Shown here: in pieces, positions 35,525-44,711 of the stretch | How the letters are laid out: every line of letters starts with the position of its first letter | Position numbering within the stretch: the stretch's first letter is position 1 | Assembly (NCBI RefSeq): GCF_030719035.1 | Contig: NZ_CP132203.1 | Span: forward strand, 806,001 to 870,000 | Reading direction: 5' to 3' | Source of the DNA: Hahella sp. HNIBRBA332 | Lineage (GTDB): Bacteria; Pseudomonadota; Gammaproteobacteria; Pseudomonadales; Oleiphilaceae | Length of the DNA: 64,000 nt | Translations under genes and position numbers: made by a program | Notes under the pieces: generated by a model | The model's database searches: none | Told to the model about the DNA's origin: nothing | What the model saw: only the letters and a program-made list of their open reading frames with translations

Positions 35525-36691
35525 ATGAATCTTCATGAGTATCAAGCTAAGCAACTCTTTGCGGACTATGGTCTGCCCGTCTCCAAGGGCTTTGCCTGTG
35601 AGTCTGCGCAAGAGGCCATGTCTGCCGCTGACTCCATTGGCGGAAGCCAGTGGGTGGTTAAAGCGCAGGTTCACGCAGGCGGCCGCGGTAAAGCGGGTGG
35701 CGTTAAGTTAGTATCTTCCAAGGAAGAGATTAAGGCATTTGCTGAGAAGTGGCTTGGTCATAACCTGGTAACCTATCAGACCGACGAGAAAGGTCAGCCT
35801 GTTAACAAGATTCTGGTTGAATCCTGCACGGACATCGATCAAGAACTGTACCTGGGCGCGGTAATGGATCGCGGCACGCGTCGCATCGTGTTCATGGCGT
35901 CTACCGAAGGCGGCGTTGAAATCGAGAAAGTTGCTGAAGAAACGCCAGAGAAAATCCTGAAAGCAGTTATCGATCCGCTGGTGGGCGCACAGCCTTACCA
36001 GGCGCGTGAACTGGCGTTCGCACTGGGTCTGAACAGTGATCAGGTCAAGCAGTTCACCAAAATTTTCCTGGGCTTGGCGAAACTGTTCCAAGACTTGGAT
36101 TTGGCGCTTCTGGAAGTGAACCCGCTGGTTATCACGAAAGCCGGCAACCTGCACTGTCTGGACGCGAAAGTAGTTGTAGACGGCAACGCACTGTACCGTC
36201 AGCCGCGCATCCGCGACATGCATGACCCTTCGCAGGAAGATCCACGCGAAGCTCACGCAGCCAAGTGGGAACTGAACTACGTTGCGCTGGAAGGCAACAT
36301 CGGCTGTATGGTGAACGGCGCAGGCTTGGCCATGGGCACCATGGACATCGTTAAGCTGCACGGCGGCGCGCCGGCTAACTTCCTGGACGTAGGCGGCGGC
36401 GCGACTAAAGAGCGCGTTACCGAAGCGTTCAAAATCATTCTCTCCGACGACAACGTAAAAGCGGTTCTGGTCAACATTTTCGGCGGCATCGTTCGTTGCG
36501 ACCTGATTGCTGACGGCATTATCGGCGCTGTAGAAGAAGTTGGCGTCAAGATTCCTGTGGTCGTACGTCTGGAAGGCAACAACGCCGAGCTGGGCGCTAA
36601 GAAACTTGCCGACAGCGGGTTGAACATTATCGCAGCGGAAAGTCTGACTCATGCTGCTGAAGCCGTGGTTAAAGCAGCGGAGGGTAAATAA
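35525..36691 (+). CDS. sucC: Succinyl-CoA synthetase beta subunit (ADP-forming)
   Basis: A 388-residue ATP-grasp subunit, the standard length. MNLHEYQAKQLFADYGLPVSKG opens the ATP-grasp fold. KAQVHAGGRGKAGGVKL is the nucleotide-binding loop, LLEVNPLVIT holds a metal ligand region, and GGGATKERVTEAFKIIL plus NIFGGIVRCDLIADGI form the C-terminal ligase domain. With SucD it makes ATP (or GTP) from succinyl-CoA. Its TAA stop shares one base with the sucD ATG, so translation is coupled. Confidence 0.98.
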   Translation: MNLHEYQAKQLFADYGLPVSKGFACESAQEAMSAADSIGGSQWVVKAQVHAGGRGKAGGVKLVSSKEEIKAFAEKWLGHNLVTYQTDEKGQPVNKILVESCTDIDQELYLGAVMDRGTRRIVFMASTEGGVEIEKVAEETPEKILKAVIDPLVGAQPYQARELAFALGLNSDQVKQFTKIFLGLAKLFQDLDLALLEVNPLVITKAGNLHCLDAKVVVDGNALYRQPRIRDMHDPSQEDPREAHAAKWELNYVALEGNIGCMVNGAGLAMGTMDIVKLHGGAPANFLDVGGGATKERVTEAFKIILSDDNVKAVLVNIFGGIVRCDLIADGIIGAVEEVGVKIPVVVRLEGNNAELGAKKLADSGLNIIAAESLTHAAEAVVKAAEGK

Positions 36692-37566
36692 TGAGTATTT
36701 TGATCGACAAAAATACCAAGGTCATCTGCCAGGGTTTCACTGGCTCCCAGGGCACATTCCATTCTGAACAGGCGATTGCGTACGGCACCAAAATGGTTGG
36801 CGGCGTGACTCCTGGTAAAGGCGGTCAGACTCACTTGGGTCTGCCTGTGTTCAACACAGTTAAAGAAGCTGTAGAACAAACTGGCGCGGAAGCGTCTGTT
36901 ATCTACGTTCCTGCGCCTTTCTGTAAAGACTCCATCCTGGAAGCGGCTAACGCAGGCATCAAACTGATCGTGTGCATCACTGAAGGCATTCCTACTCTGG
37001 ACATGCTGGATGCGAAAGTGAAGTGCGACGAGTTGGGCGTACGTCTGATCGGACCTAACTGCCCAGGCGTTATCACTCCTGGTGAATGCAAGATCGGCAT
37101 CATGCCTGGTCACATTCACAAGCCAGGTAAAGTCGGCATCGTTTCCCGTTCCGGCACCCTGACTTATGAAGCCGTTAAGCAAACCACCGATTTCGGCTTT
37201 GGCCAGTCCACTTGCGTGGGCATCGGCGGCGACCCGATTCCTGGCTCCAACTTCATCGACATTCTGGAAATGTTCCAGAAAGACGCTCAGACTGAAGCGA
37301 TCGTTATGATCGGTGAAATCGGCGGAACTGCGGAAGAAGAAGCGGCGGAGTTCATCAAGAACAACGTCACCAAGCCTGTTGTTTCTTACATTGCCGGCGT
37401 AACTGCGCCTGCTGGTAAGCGTATGGGCCACGCTGGCGCGATCATCGCGGGCGGCAAAGGCACTGCGGCTGAAAAGTTTGCTGCGCTGGAGCAAGCTGGC
37501 GTTAAAACAGTTAGAAGCCTGGCCGATATCGGCAAGGCGCTGGCTGAAGTGACTGGCTGGAAATAA
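36691..37566 (+). CDS. sucD: Succinyl-CoA synthetase alpha subunit
   Basis: A 291-residue CoA-binding subunit. The N-terminal Rossmann-like region has VICQGFTGSQGTFHSEQAI and VGGVTPGKGGQTHLGLPVF. The phosphorylated active-site histidine lies in RMGHAGAIIAGGKGTAAEK. It pairs with SucC. This is the last gene of the sdh-suc run and is followed by a strong terminator. Confidence 0.98.
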   Translation: MSILIDKNTKVICQGFTGSQGTFHSEQAIAYGTKMVGGVTPGKGGQTHLGLPVFNTVKEAVEQTGAEASVIYVPAPFCKDSILEAANAGIKLIVCITEGIPTLDMLDAKVKCDELGVRLIGPNCPGVITPGECKIGIMPGHIHKPGKVGIVSRSGTLTYEAVKQTTDFGFGQSTCVGIGGDPIPGSNFIDILEMFQKDAQTEAIVMIGEIGGTAEEEAAEFIKNNVTKPVVSYIAGVTAPAGKRMGHAGAIIAGGKGTAAEKFAALEQAGVKTVRSLADIGKALAEVTGWK

Positions 37567-37581
37567 GTTTTCCGTCTGTCT

Positions 37582-37612
37582 GAAAAGCCGCCTTATGGCG
37601 GCTTTTCTATTT
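37582..37612 (+). terminator. Intrinsic terminator of the sucCD unit
   Basis: GAAAAGCCGCC and GGCGGCTTTTC form a perfect 11-bp stem with a TTAT loop, followed by TATTTT. It lies 16 bp after the sucD stop. Confidence 0.92.
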
Positions 37613-37673
37613 TGAGTCGATGGTTTATCGCCTTCGCCCCAGTCGGTAGAAAGGCCGGCATTCCACTCCCAAA

Positions 37674-37702
37674 TTTCACTCCCGCCCTTTTAACGCTATA
37701 AT
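37674..37702 (+). promoter_or_regulatory. Candidate sigma-70 promoter of trpS-scpAB-rluB
   Basis: A perfect TATAAT at 37697-37702 is preceded at 17 bp by TTTCAC (37674-37679), a weak -35. It lies about 80 bp before trpS and beyond the sucD terminator, the expected place for the operon promoter. Confidence 0.45.
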
Positions 37703-37782
37703 CCCACGCAATTAGGCTCATATTTGGCGTAATTTCTGACGCCGTCATAACTGGTACTTTAATAAAAACTTGGGGAAATAGC

Positions 37783-38997
37783 TTGGCCTCTGTGGATTCG
37801 CAGCGTCGTGTGTTGTCGGGAATGCGACCGACGGGAAAACTCCATCTGGGTCATTACCATGGAGTGCTGAAAAACTGGGTACAGTTACAGCATGAGTACG
37901 AATGCTTCTTCTTCGTCGCCGATTGGCATGCTCTGACCACTCACTACGAAACTCCTTACGACATTGAACAGTCCGTATGGGAAATGGTGATAGACTGGCT
38001 GGCCGCGGGCATTAATCCGGGTTCCGCCACTATGTTTGTACAGTCACGCGTGCCGGAGCACGCGGAGCTGCATCTTCTTCTATCCATGATCACGCCTTTA
38101 GGTTGGCTGGAGAGAGTGCCGACCTATAAAGATCAGCAGGAAAAACTCAAAGAAAGAGACTTGGCCACTTATGGGTTCCTGGGTTATCCGTTGTTGCAGA
38201 GTGCGGATATTCTGGTGTATCGCGCAGGCTGGGTGCCGGTAGGCGCGGATCAGGTGTCACATATTGAGATGACGCGCGAAGTGGCGCGCCGTTTCAACCA
38301 CCTTTATGGTCGTGAGCCGGGCTTTGAAGAGCAGGCGGAAGCAGCGATCAAGAGAATGGGCAAAAAGACCGCCAAACTGTATGAGAGCTTGCGCAAGCGT
38401 TATCTGGAGCAGGGCGATAGCGAGGCCCTGGAGACTGCGCGGGCGCTGCTGAGAGAGCAACAAAATATCTCTCTGGGTGACAGAGAGCGTTTGTACGGAT
38501 TTCTCGAAGGCGGGGGTAAAGTTATTCTGCCCGAGCCACAGGCCTTGCTGACTCCTGAGGCGAAAATGCCGGGTCTCGACGGCCAGAAAATGTCCAAGTC
38601 GTACGGCAATACGATTGGTTTGCGTGAAGACGCAGACAGCATATCGGAAAAAGTCCGCACCATGCAGACGGACCCACAGCGGGTGCGTCGTACGGACCCG
38701 GGCGATCCGGACAAATGCCCGGTGTGGCAGCTGCATCAAGTGTATTCCGACGAAGCCACTAAGTCCTGGGCGCAGCAAGGATGTCGCTCCGCTGGTATCG
38801 GCTGTATCGAATGTAAAAAGCCGGTGGCCGACGCCATCATTGAAGAACAGCGCCCGATGCGTGAGCGCGCCAAGCGCTATGAAGAAGACCCCGGGCTGGT
38901 GCGCAGTATCATCGCAGAAGGTTGCGATCACGCCAGAGACGCCGCCAAGGCGACCTTGGAAGAAGTTCGCAGCGCCATAGGTCTGGCGTACGACTGA
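37783..38997 (+). CDS. trpS: Tryptophanyl-tRNA synthetase
   Basis: A 404-residue class I synthetase charging tRNA-Trp. The HIGH-type motif is TGKLHLGHYHGVLKNW, the KMSKS motif GQKMSKSYGNTIGLR, and VPVGADQVSHIEMTREVARRFN is typical of TrpRS. The chain is longer than the E. coli enzyme because of an insert at about residues 185-265, as in pseudomonads. The start is probably TTG 37783 with GGGGA about 7 bp upstream; GTG 37792 is an alternative. scpA begins 2 bp after the stop, so the genes are co-transcribed. Confidence 0.93.
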   Translation: MASVDSQRRVLSGMRPTGKLHLGHYHGVLKNWVQLQHEYECFFFVADWHALTTHYETPYDIEQSVWEMVIDWLAAGINPGSATMFVQSRVPEHAELHLLLSMITPLGWLERVPTYKDQQEKLKERDLATYGFLGYPLLQSADILVYRAGWVPVGADQVSHIEMTREVARRFNHLYGREPGFEEQAEAAIKRMGKKTAKLYESLRKRYLEQGDSEALETARALLREQQNISLGDRERLYGFLEGGGKVILPEPQALLTPEAKMPGLDGQKMSKSYGNTIGLREDADSISEKVRTMQTDPQRVRRTDPGDPDKCPVWQLHQVYSDEATKSWAQQGCRSAGIGCIECKKPVADAIIEEQRPMRERAKRYEEDPGLVRSIIAEGCDHARDAAKATLEEVRSAIGLAYD

Positions 38998-38999
38998 TA

Positions 39000-39878
39000 A
39001 TGCAAAACGCCGACGCCCCCTCGGACAGCCAGGCAGAGCAGCTTCCCGTTCAGCAGGAACTGCCATTGGCGATGGTGGGGGGCAGTCCGTTTACCGAGCT
39101 GCCTTCTGATCTGTATATTCCACCGGACGCTCTGGAAGTTTTCCTGGAGTCGTTTGAAGGTCCGCTGGATCTGTTGCTGTATCTGATCCGTCGGCAGAAT
39201 ATGGATATCCTTGATATCAACGTAGCGGAAGTCACCCGTCAGTATATGGAATACATTCGGGTGATGGAGGATATGCGCTTCGAGCTGGCGGCGGAGTATC
39301 TGGTGATGGCGGCGATGCTGGCGGAAATAAAGTCCCGCTTTCTGCTGCCGCGACGCAAGGACGATGATGAGGAAGAGGATGATCCCCGTGCGGAATTGAT
39401 TCGACGCTTGCAAGAGTACGAGCGTTTCAAAACAGCGGCGGAGCGTATTGATGAGCTGCCGCGCATGGATCGTGACTTCTACTCGGCGAATCCGGAGATA
39501 CCCAAACTGCAGCGCGAAAAGAAGCACCCGGACGTGTCATTGACGGAAGTGTTGCTGGCGCTGCAGGAAGTACTGAAACGCTCAGAGCTGTTTGAGCATC
39601 ATCAGATTGAAAAGGAAAGACTTTCCACTCGGGAGCGTATGACCCAGGTTTTGGAAAGAGTGTCGGCGGACCACTTCACCCTGTTTACGGATCTGTTTCC
39701 CTTCGATGAGGGCAAATTAGGCGTCGTAGTGACGTTTCTGGCGGTGCTGGAACTGGTGAAAGAATCATTGTTGGAATTGGTCCAAACCGAGATGTTTGGC
39801 GAAATTCATGTACGCGCCCGAGGGGAAGTGGAGAACGAACCTGAGGCGGAAGCGAGCGAAGGTGACGATGGCGGTTAA
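39000..39878 (+). CDS. scpA: Segregation and condensation protein A
   Basis: A 292-residue kleisin subunit that joins SMC heads and binds ScpB. The conserved core begins at LEVFLESFEGPLDLLLYLIRRQNMDILDI and continues VAEVTRQYMEYIRVM and AAEYLVMAAMLAEIKSRFLLPR. A Glu-rich acidic stretch (KDDDEEEDDPRAEL) precedes the middle. The C-terminal winged-helix region (FPFDEGKLGVVVTFLAVLELVKESLLELVQ) is typical. The N-terminal 40 residues are an extension. ATG 39000 is preferred because it directly follows trpS and lies near the conserved part. It overlaps scpB by 11 bp. SMC itself is encoded at 45.2 kb. Confidence 0.95.
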   Translation: MQNADAPSDSQAEQLPVQQELPLAMVGGSPFTELPSDLYIPPDALEVFLESFEGPLDLLLYLIRRQNMDILDINVAEVTRQYMEYIRVMEDMRFELAAEYLVMAAMLAEIKSRFLLPRRKDDDEEEDDPRAELIRRLQEYERFKTAAERIDELPRMDRDFYSANPEIPKLQREKKHPDVSLTEVLLALQEVLKRSELFEHHQIEKERLSTRERMTQVLERVSADHFTLFTDLFPFDEGKLGVVVTFLAVLELVKESLLELVQTEMFGEIHVRARGEVENEPEAEASEGDDGG

Positions 39879-40497
39879 TCTGACGCAGTTGATCGAAGCA
39901 ATGTTGTTCGCCAGCGATAAGCCCCTGACGGTGGATCAGTTGATGACGATGTTCGTCGAGGATTTCACACCGCCACAACGGGATGAGATTAAGGCTGCGC
40001 TTAAAGAATTGACGGCGGCTTATGCGAATCGTGCGGTCAACTTGGTGGAAGTGGCCAGTGGTTATCGGTTCCAGGTGCGCGATGAGTTTGCGCCCTGGGT
40101 GGGGCGCCTGACGGAAGAGCGTCCGCAGCGTTATTCGCGCGCCATGCTGGAAACGTTGGCGATCATCGCCTATCGGCAGCCCATTACACGAGGCGACATC
40201 GAAGACATTCGCGGTGTGGCGGTCAGCAGCCAGATCATGAAAACGCTACAGGAAAGGGAGTGGGTGCGTGTCGTTGGTCATAAAGACGTGCCAGGCCGAC
40301 CGGCGTTATTCGCCACCACGCGCCAATTTCTCGACTACTTTAATTTAAAGACATTGGATCAGTTGCCGCCATTGGCGGAAGTCAGAAGCCTGGAGGAAAT
40401 CGGCCGGGCTCTGGAACTGGATCTGCAAGCAAATGCGGCGGACGCTTCCGAAACCATGGAAGCCGATCCGCCATCCTCCGACGCCACGTTGCATTGA
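39868..40497 (+). CDS. scpB: Segregation and condensation protein B
   Basis: A 209-residue partner of ScpA in the SMC condensin. Two winged-helix domains are indicated by TQLIEAMLFASDKPLTVDQL and by YSRAMLETLAIIAYRQPITRGDIEDIRGVAVSS, then WVRVVGHKDVPGRPALFATTRQFLDYFNLKTLDQLPPL, the family signature. A short acidic tail follows. ATG 39868 lies inside the end of scpA (11-bp overlap), indicating coupled translation. A longer upstream open frame is just overlap with scpA. Confidence 0.95.
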   Translation: MAVNLTQLIEAMLFASDKPLTVDQLMTMFVEDFTPPQRDEIKAALKELTAAYANRAVNLVEVASGYRFQVRDEFAPWVGRLTEERPQRYSRAMLETLAIIAYRQPITRGDIEDIRGVAVSSQIMKTLQEREWVRVVGHKDVPGRPALFATTRQFLDYFNLKTLDQLPPLAEVRSLEEIGRALELDLQANAADASETMEADPPSSDATLH

Positions 40498-40532
40498 TGA
40501 TGGCGTTGGTGATTACAGTTAAGGCGAAATAG

Positions 40533-41501
40533 ATGATAGAACCTTCCGGTGAAAAAGCGCAGGGCGAGAAACTTCAGAAAGTGATCGCCCGGCAAGGGCT
40601 TGCCTCCCGTAGAGAGGCTGAAGAGTGGATCAGCGGCGGTCGCGTGCGCGTTAACGGCAAAGTGGCGCATTTAGGCGACCGCGTCACGACTGAGGACAAG
40701 ATCTCGGTCGACGGCCACAAGATCGCCATGGTGGACGCTGAGGAAACCATGGTGCTGGTTTACAACAAGCCGGAAGGAGAGGTCACCAGCCGCAAGGACC
40801 CAGAAGGCCGTCCCACCGTATTCGCGCGCTTGCCCAAGCTGAAAAGCGGGCGCTGGGTGGCGGTCGGGCGCCTGGACATCAACACGACAGGTCTGTTGAT
40901 CTTCACGACTGATGGCGAGCTCGCCAATAGATTGATGCACCCATCTTCACAAATAGACCGTGAGTATGCAGTGCGCGTGCATGGCGAAGTGACTGAAGAA
41001 ATGTTGACCCACTTGCGGGATGGCGTGCTGTTGGAAGATGGCGTCGCCAAATTTTCGGATATCAAGGAGGCCGGCGGTAGTGGCAGCAACCGTTGGTTTC
41101 ATGTCGTATTGCAGGAGGGGCGCAACCGCGAAGTGCGTCGCCTTTGGGAGTCTCAAGGCGTTACCGTCAGTCGTTTGAAGCGGGTGCGGTATGGCTACAT
41201 GTTCCTTCCCAGCCGCGTGCGTTTGGGCAACTGGGAGATGGCGGGACAAAAAGACGTCAACGTGCTCTATGAAATGGCGGGCATGCAGCCGAAGACCGTT
41301 GCATCCCTGACGCCGCATACTCGGGAAAAATTGCAGCGCCAGCAAGGCAAGAGCGGCGCCTCCAAGCCCAAACCCTCCACCGGCCGTACGGGAGCCCGCG
41401 CCCCGGCGCGTAAGCCCGCTGCGGCGTCAGATGAGCGCAGAGCCAAGCCCTCGCGCACTCCCGCTGGCCGTAAACCTGGCCCAAGCAGACGTAAGCCTTA
41501 G
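40533..41501 (+). CDS. rluB: 23S rRNA pseudouridine(2605) synthase
   Basis: A 322-residue RsuA/RluB-family pseudouridine synthase. The N-terminal S4 RNA-binding domain is at about 10-70 (EKLQKVIARQGLASRREAEEWISGGRVRVNGKV). The catalytic aspartate is in VGRLDINTTGLLIFTTDGELANRLMHP. RYGYMFLPSRVRLG and WEMAG support RluB. The last 70 residues are a low-complexity basic tail rich in Lys, Arg, Pro, Ala and Ser, as is common in RluB of this group, probably binding RNA. It ends the trpS-scpA-scpB-rluB operon and converges on a diguanylate cyclase gene. Confidence 0.94.
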   Translation: MIEPSGEKAQGEKLQKVIARQGLASRREAEEWISGGRVRVNGKVAHLGDRVTTEDKISVDGHKIAMVDAEETMVLVYNKPEGEVTSRKDPEGRPTVFARLPKLKSGRWVAVGRLDINTTGLLIFTTDGELANRLMHPSSQIDREYAVRVHGEVTEEMLTHLRDGVLLEDGVAKFSDIKEAGGSGSNRWFHVVLQEGRNREVRRLWESQGVTVSRLKRVRYGYMFLPSRVRLGNWEMAGQKDVNVLYEMAGMQPKTVASLTPHTREKLQRQQGKSGASKPKPSTGRTGARAPARKPAAASDERRAKPSRTPAGRKPGPSRRKP

Positions 41502-41524
41502 TAAAGCTGGAAACCGCGGCGACC

Positions 41525-42466
41525 TCAGTTCGCCGCTTGGTTGAGCGCTTCTTCTTGATTCTGGGGCGCAATTTTGGTCCTGTTGCGACCCGCATGCTTG
41601 GCGTCATAAAGGGCCTGATCCGCCCGCTCCAGAAAGTCGTTCCGGTTCTCTACTCCATCATAGGTTGCTACGCCGATGCTGATCGTGAAGGAGATATCGT
41701 GGTCTTCATGTTGAAATGTGGTGTTCGCAACGGCCACGCGGAGACGCTCTGCAATAGCGTACGCGCCCTCTGTGTCAGTCTTGGCCAGCAGCATGGCGAA
41801 TTCTTCGCCGCCGAAACGGAAGCATAGGTCTGAGTCGCGGCAGTTATCCCGAACTACTTTGGCCAACTGCTGCAGCAATGCGTCGCCAGCGGCGTGGCCA
41901 TAGGTGTCGTTGACCTTCTTGAAGTAGTCTATATCGAAAAACAGCATCGACAGCTTGTATTTGTAACGGGTCGCCAGAGACACTTCTCTGTGTAACTGAT
42001 AATCAAAAGCCCGTTTGTTGGCGACGCCGGTCAGGGAATCTGACAACGCGGCGTTCATGGCTTCCTGGTAGCGCAAGCCATTGCGCAGAGGGTACACCAG
42101 GCTGCCTAGTAGCGTTTCGATGATATGGATATCGCTGTCTGTAAAGCGGTCGCCCCGATAGAAAGTGATTTCCCCCAACGCTTCTTCCGCCAGCGTGAGG
42201 CGATAATTCAATTGATGCGGCGTTCCCCGTTTACGGGCCCCGCAAGTACGATTGTTGTAAACGTGAGAATAGCCGTCTATGGCGACCAGCGCCCTGGCTT
42301 CACCTACGAAAAGCTGCAGTAACTCTTCAACCTCAAGCGTCGTTTGCAGCTTGCGCAGCATTACCCCGGCGATCTGCTCCAGCCGCAGAGTCAGCGAGTC
42401 ATTGGAGGTGGCGAGGGCAACAACCTTGTTATCAGCGCTCATTCGTTCTGTGGTCAGGTTGGACAT
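41525..42466 (-). CDS. Diguanylate cyclase with N-terminal GAF-like domain
   Basis: A 313-residue protein with a C-terminal GGDEF domain (about 135-300). The active-site loop reads RFGGEEFAMLL, an active GGEEF variant, and DIDYFKKVNDTYGHAAGDALL is the metal/GTP-binding region. LSDSLTGVANKRAF marks the domain start. The N-terminal 130 residues look like a degenerate GAF sensor (TLEVEELLQLFVGEARALVAIDGYSHV). No membrane segment is present, so it is cytoplasmic. It should make cyclic di-GMP from two GTP in response to an unknown signal. It converges on rluB. Confidence 0.92.
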   Translation of the reverse strand: MSNLTTERMSADNKVVALATSNDSLTLRLEQIAGVMLRKLQTTLEVEELLQLFVGEARALVAIDGYSHVYNNRTCGARKRGTPHQLNYRLTLAEEALGEITFYRGDRFTDSDIHIIETLLGSLVYPLRNGLRYQEAMNAALSDSLTGVANKRAFDYQLHREVSLATRYKYKLSMLFFDIDYFKKVNDTYGHAAGDALLQQLAKVVRDNCRDSDLCFRFGGEEFAMLLAKTDTEGAYAIAERLRVAVANTTFQHEDHDISFTISIGVATYDGVENRNDFLERADQALYDAKHAGRNRTKIAPQNQEEALNQAAN

Positions 42467-42726
42467 GGAATGCTCCCGTCGATAGATACTACATGCGTGT
42501 TGCGTATGCCTGAGATATCCGCCGTCAGCGGCGAAAACGGCGCTTGCAAGGCTAACTCTGCCATTTCAATGCCAGCGGATTTTAATTCTTTGAAAAACAG
42601 CAATATGTAGTCAATTGAACCTAGGCAGAAACTTGCCGGTGTGACAGGGATTCGGCGTTAAGAAGTGGGCGGTCGGCAACAGGCGTCAAATTGTTGGCGG
42701 CCGCTGAAGAGTAAAAGACCCTAATT

Positions 42727-43848
42727 TTATTGAGGATTCGCTGCTGTATCTTTGTCTTGCTGATAGTAATGGTTCACTTTTGGATTCATAACCTTGCGCC
42801 AGAGGGGCGGCGCCAGCGCCAGCAACACCATGGTGGCGTAGCCGGCCGGGAGTTGCGGAGAATCTTCGTAATGCCGCAGCGCTTGATAGCGACGCTTGGC
42901 GTTGGCGTGATGATCTGAATGCCGCTGCAGCTGAAACAGCATTAGATTGGTTAGCAAGTAATTGGAATTCCATGAGTGCTGATGGGTGACGCGTTCAAAG
43001 CCGCCATCGTCGTTGACGCGTCGATGCAGGCCATAGTGCTCCAGATAATTGACGGTCTCCAACAACAAGATAGCGACCAACCCCTGACCGACAAAAAACA
43101 GCGTGCCCATCAGTCCCCAGGCCAATGCAAAACCCGCCAACAGGGCTGCGCTGACGCCATACCACCAGATCAGCTCGTTGTGAGGGGTGAGTGATGTCAG
43201 CCCTTTCCTGGCCAATCGCCGTTGTTCCAACGCCCACGCATTTTTGACATTGAAGAAGATGGCGCGAGGCAGGAAATGATAAAGGGACTGGTTGTAGCGG
43301 GATGAAGAGGCGTCCACTGGGGTGGCGACATTTACATGATGTCCCCGAATGTGCTCCACCTTAAACCCGCCATAACCTACCATAGCGAGCAGTAAGCCGC
43401 CCGCTGTTTGCTCCAGAAGGGAGTTTTTGTGGATCAGCTCATGAGCGACGGTAATAGCCAGGCCGCCGACGACTCCAATGGAAATCACCCATCCAGCCTT
43501 TCCCGCCCAGTGATAGAGATCGCTACTGAATATGGGCGCGCCCCAGATAATCAGGCATAGATACGCGGGGACGCAGGATAGGGTCAGCAGGGGATAGTAC
43601 AGGCTTTTTTCCAAATGGGGCGTGTGAAGTTGTTCATCAGGGTTGCTGGCGTCTTTCCCAATGAGTGAGTCCAAAACCGGAACAACACCGAATACGAACA
43701 GAACCGTTATCCAGGCTCCTGCGTCGCCCAGGCCGAATTGAGAAGTCAGCACCCAGCTCAGGATGGGGAGGCTCAGTGGAATCATGAAAACCAGATACCC
43801 CCACTTTTTTATTTGCAGCATGAGTTGTGGACGAATAGATCCAGACAT
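42727..43848 (-). CDS. alkB: Alkane 1-monooxygenase
   Basis: A 373-residue integral-membrane non-haem di-iron alkane hydroxylase. All the histidine boxes are present: HELIH at about 136-140, EHIRGHH at 165-171 and QRHSDHH at 308-314, plus the AlkB-specific NYLEHYGL at 267-274. Several hydrophobic helices surround them. It hydroxylates the terminal carbon of medium-chain alkanes, with electrons from rubredoxin. No rubredoxin or rubredoxin reductase gene is nearby. I choose ATG 43848 because AGGAG lies 8 bp before it; a longer frame upstream starts 31 codons earlier without such a site. It is divergent from a GntR regulator, as for alkB2 in Alcanivorax. Confidence 0.95.
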   Translation of the reverse strand: MSGSIRPQLMLQIKKWGYLVFMIPLSLPILSWVLTSQFGLGDAGAWITVLFVFGVVPVLDSLIGKDASNPDEQLHTPHLEKSLYYPLLTLSCVPAYLCLIIWGAPIFSSDLYHWAGKAGWVISIGVVGGLAITVAHELIHKNSLLEQTAGGLLLAMVGYGGFKVEHIRGHHVNVATPVDASSSRYNQSLYHFLPRAIFFNVKNAWALEQRRLARKGLTSLTPHNELIWWYGVSAALLAGFALAWGLMGTLFFVGQGLVAILLLETVNYLEHYGLHRRVNDDGGFERVTHQHSWNSNYLLTNLMLFQLQRHSDHHANAKRRYQALRHYEDSPQLPAGYATMVLLALAPPLWRKVMNPKVNHYYQQDKDTAANPQ

Positions 43849-43891
43849 AGGAGGCTCCTTTTTCTTGTTATCTGAGGAGTGATTTTGTTTT

Positions 43892-43912
43892 ATTGTTTGA
43901 CAATCCAACAAT
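43892..43912. promoter_or_regulatory. Candidate GntR operator in the alkB upstream region
   Basis: A perfect inverted repeat ATTGTT-N9-AACAAT (43892-43897 and 43907-43912) lies about 45-65 bp upstream of the alkB start and 115 bp before gntR. It overlaps sequences that could serve as the alkB promoter on the minus strand. The regulator-operator link is inferred. Confidence 0.4.
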
Positions 43913-43944
43913 TTGATCAAGCGATTTTTACTTTTACTCATCCG

Positions 43945-43972
43945 TTTTCATTGGGCGGGGGTATGCTAGAAT
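43945..43972 (+). promoter_or_regulatory. Candidate promoter of the GntR gene
   Basis: An extended -10, TGC-TAGAAT (43964-43972), is preceded at 16 bp by TTTTCA (43945-43950). It is about 55 bp before the GntR start codon. Confidence 0.45.
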
Positions 43973-44026
43973 CGTGTCTCTTACCGCAACTCTTTGCTTA
44001 AACTGAGTTTTTAGGAACACACCGAT

Positions 44027-44692
44027 ATGAAGTTTCAGGCGCCGGAAAGCTTGGCCGAACAAATTGCGCAACATTTGGGTAGATTGATTATTACCGGAGA
44101 GTTGCGGGCCAATGAGCGTATTCAGGAACTCAAGGTGGCTGGCGACTTGGAAGTCAGTCGCGGCTCAGTGCGCGAAGCGTTGTTGATTCTGGAGCGTCGG
44201 CATTTAATTGAAATTTATCCGCGCCGTGGCGCTGTGGTGTCAGACCTTACCGTCAACCAGGTGGAAAGTCTGTATGACGTGTATGCCTCATTGCTGGTGA
44301 TGTTGGCCCGTAAAGTGGCGGAAAGCTGGCGGGAAAGCGATTTGGCTCCAGTTATGAATCAGGTGCAGCAAATCAACCGTGCAGTGATGAATGAGGAAGC
44401 GTCTTTCGAATCGGTCATCGACAGTGGCTTTTCGGTGATGAGTTATTGTCTGACGCTAGTGAGCAATCCTTATCTGGAGGAAATCCTGGAAAATCTGCGC
44501 CCGGCGATCAGTCGCACTTATCATTTGGCGATCAGGCGTAAGAAAGGGGAGCTCTATCAATCGATGAACTTCTACAACGGCTTATTGCAAGCCGTGCAGC
44601 AACGGGACTTCGCCGGCGTGAAGCTGGTTATCGAGAGTTTTGCGGAGCATCAAAAGAACCTGGTGATCAGTATCCTGCAGGAATCCTCCTGA
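44027..44692 (+). CDS. GntR-family (FadR subfamily) transcriptional regulator
   Basis: A 221-residue regulator with an N-terminal winged helix-turn-helix (about 10-75) containing LAEQIAQHLGRLIITGELRANERIQELKVAGDLEVSRGSVREALLILE. The C-terminal helical effector domain (about 90-215) has the FCD-like pattern (YDVYASLLVMLARKVAE). It is divergent from alkB, so alkane-responsive control of alkB, or repression by a fatty acid or alkanol metabolite, is likely. The effector is not visible from sequence. Confidence 0.9.
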   Translation: MKFQAPESLAEQIAQHLGRLIITGELRANERIQELKVAGDLEVSRGSVREALLILERRHLIEIYPRRGAVVSDLTVNQVESLYDVYASLLVMLARKVAESWRESDLAPVMNQVQQINRAVMNEEASFESVIDSGFSVMSYCLTLVSNPYLEEILENLRPAISRTYHLAIRRKKGELYQSMNFYNGLLQAVQQRDFAGVKLVIESFAEHQKNLVISILQESS

Positions 44693-44711
44693 CTCCCGAT
44701 ACTAGGGCGAA

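Noticed and set aside
41516..41536. Inverted repeat GCGGCGA/TCGCCGC between rluB and the diguanylate cyclase gene
   Set aside because: It has no T-run on either side and overlaps the end of the cyclase gene, so I do not call it a terminator.
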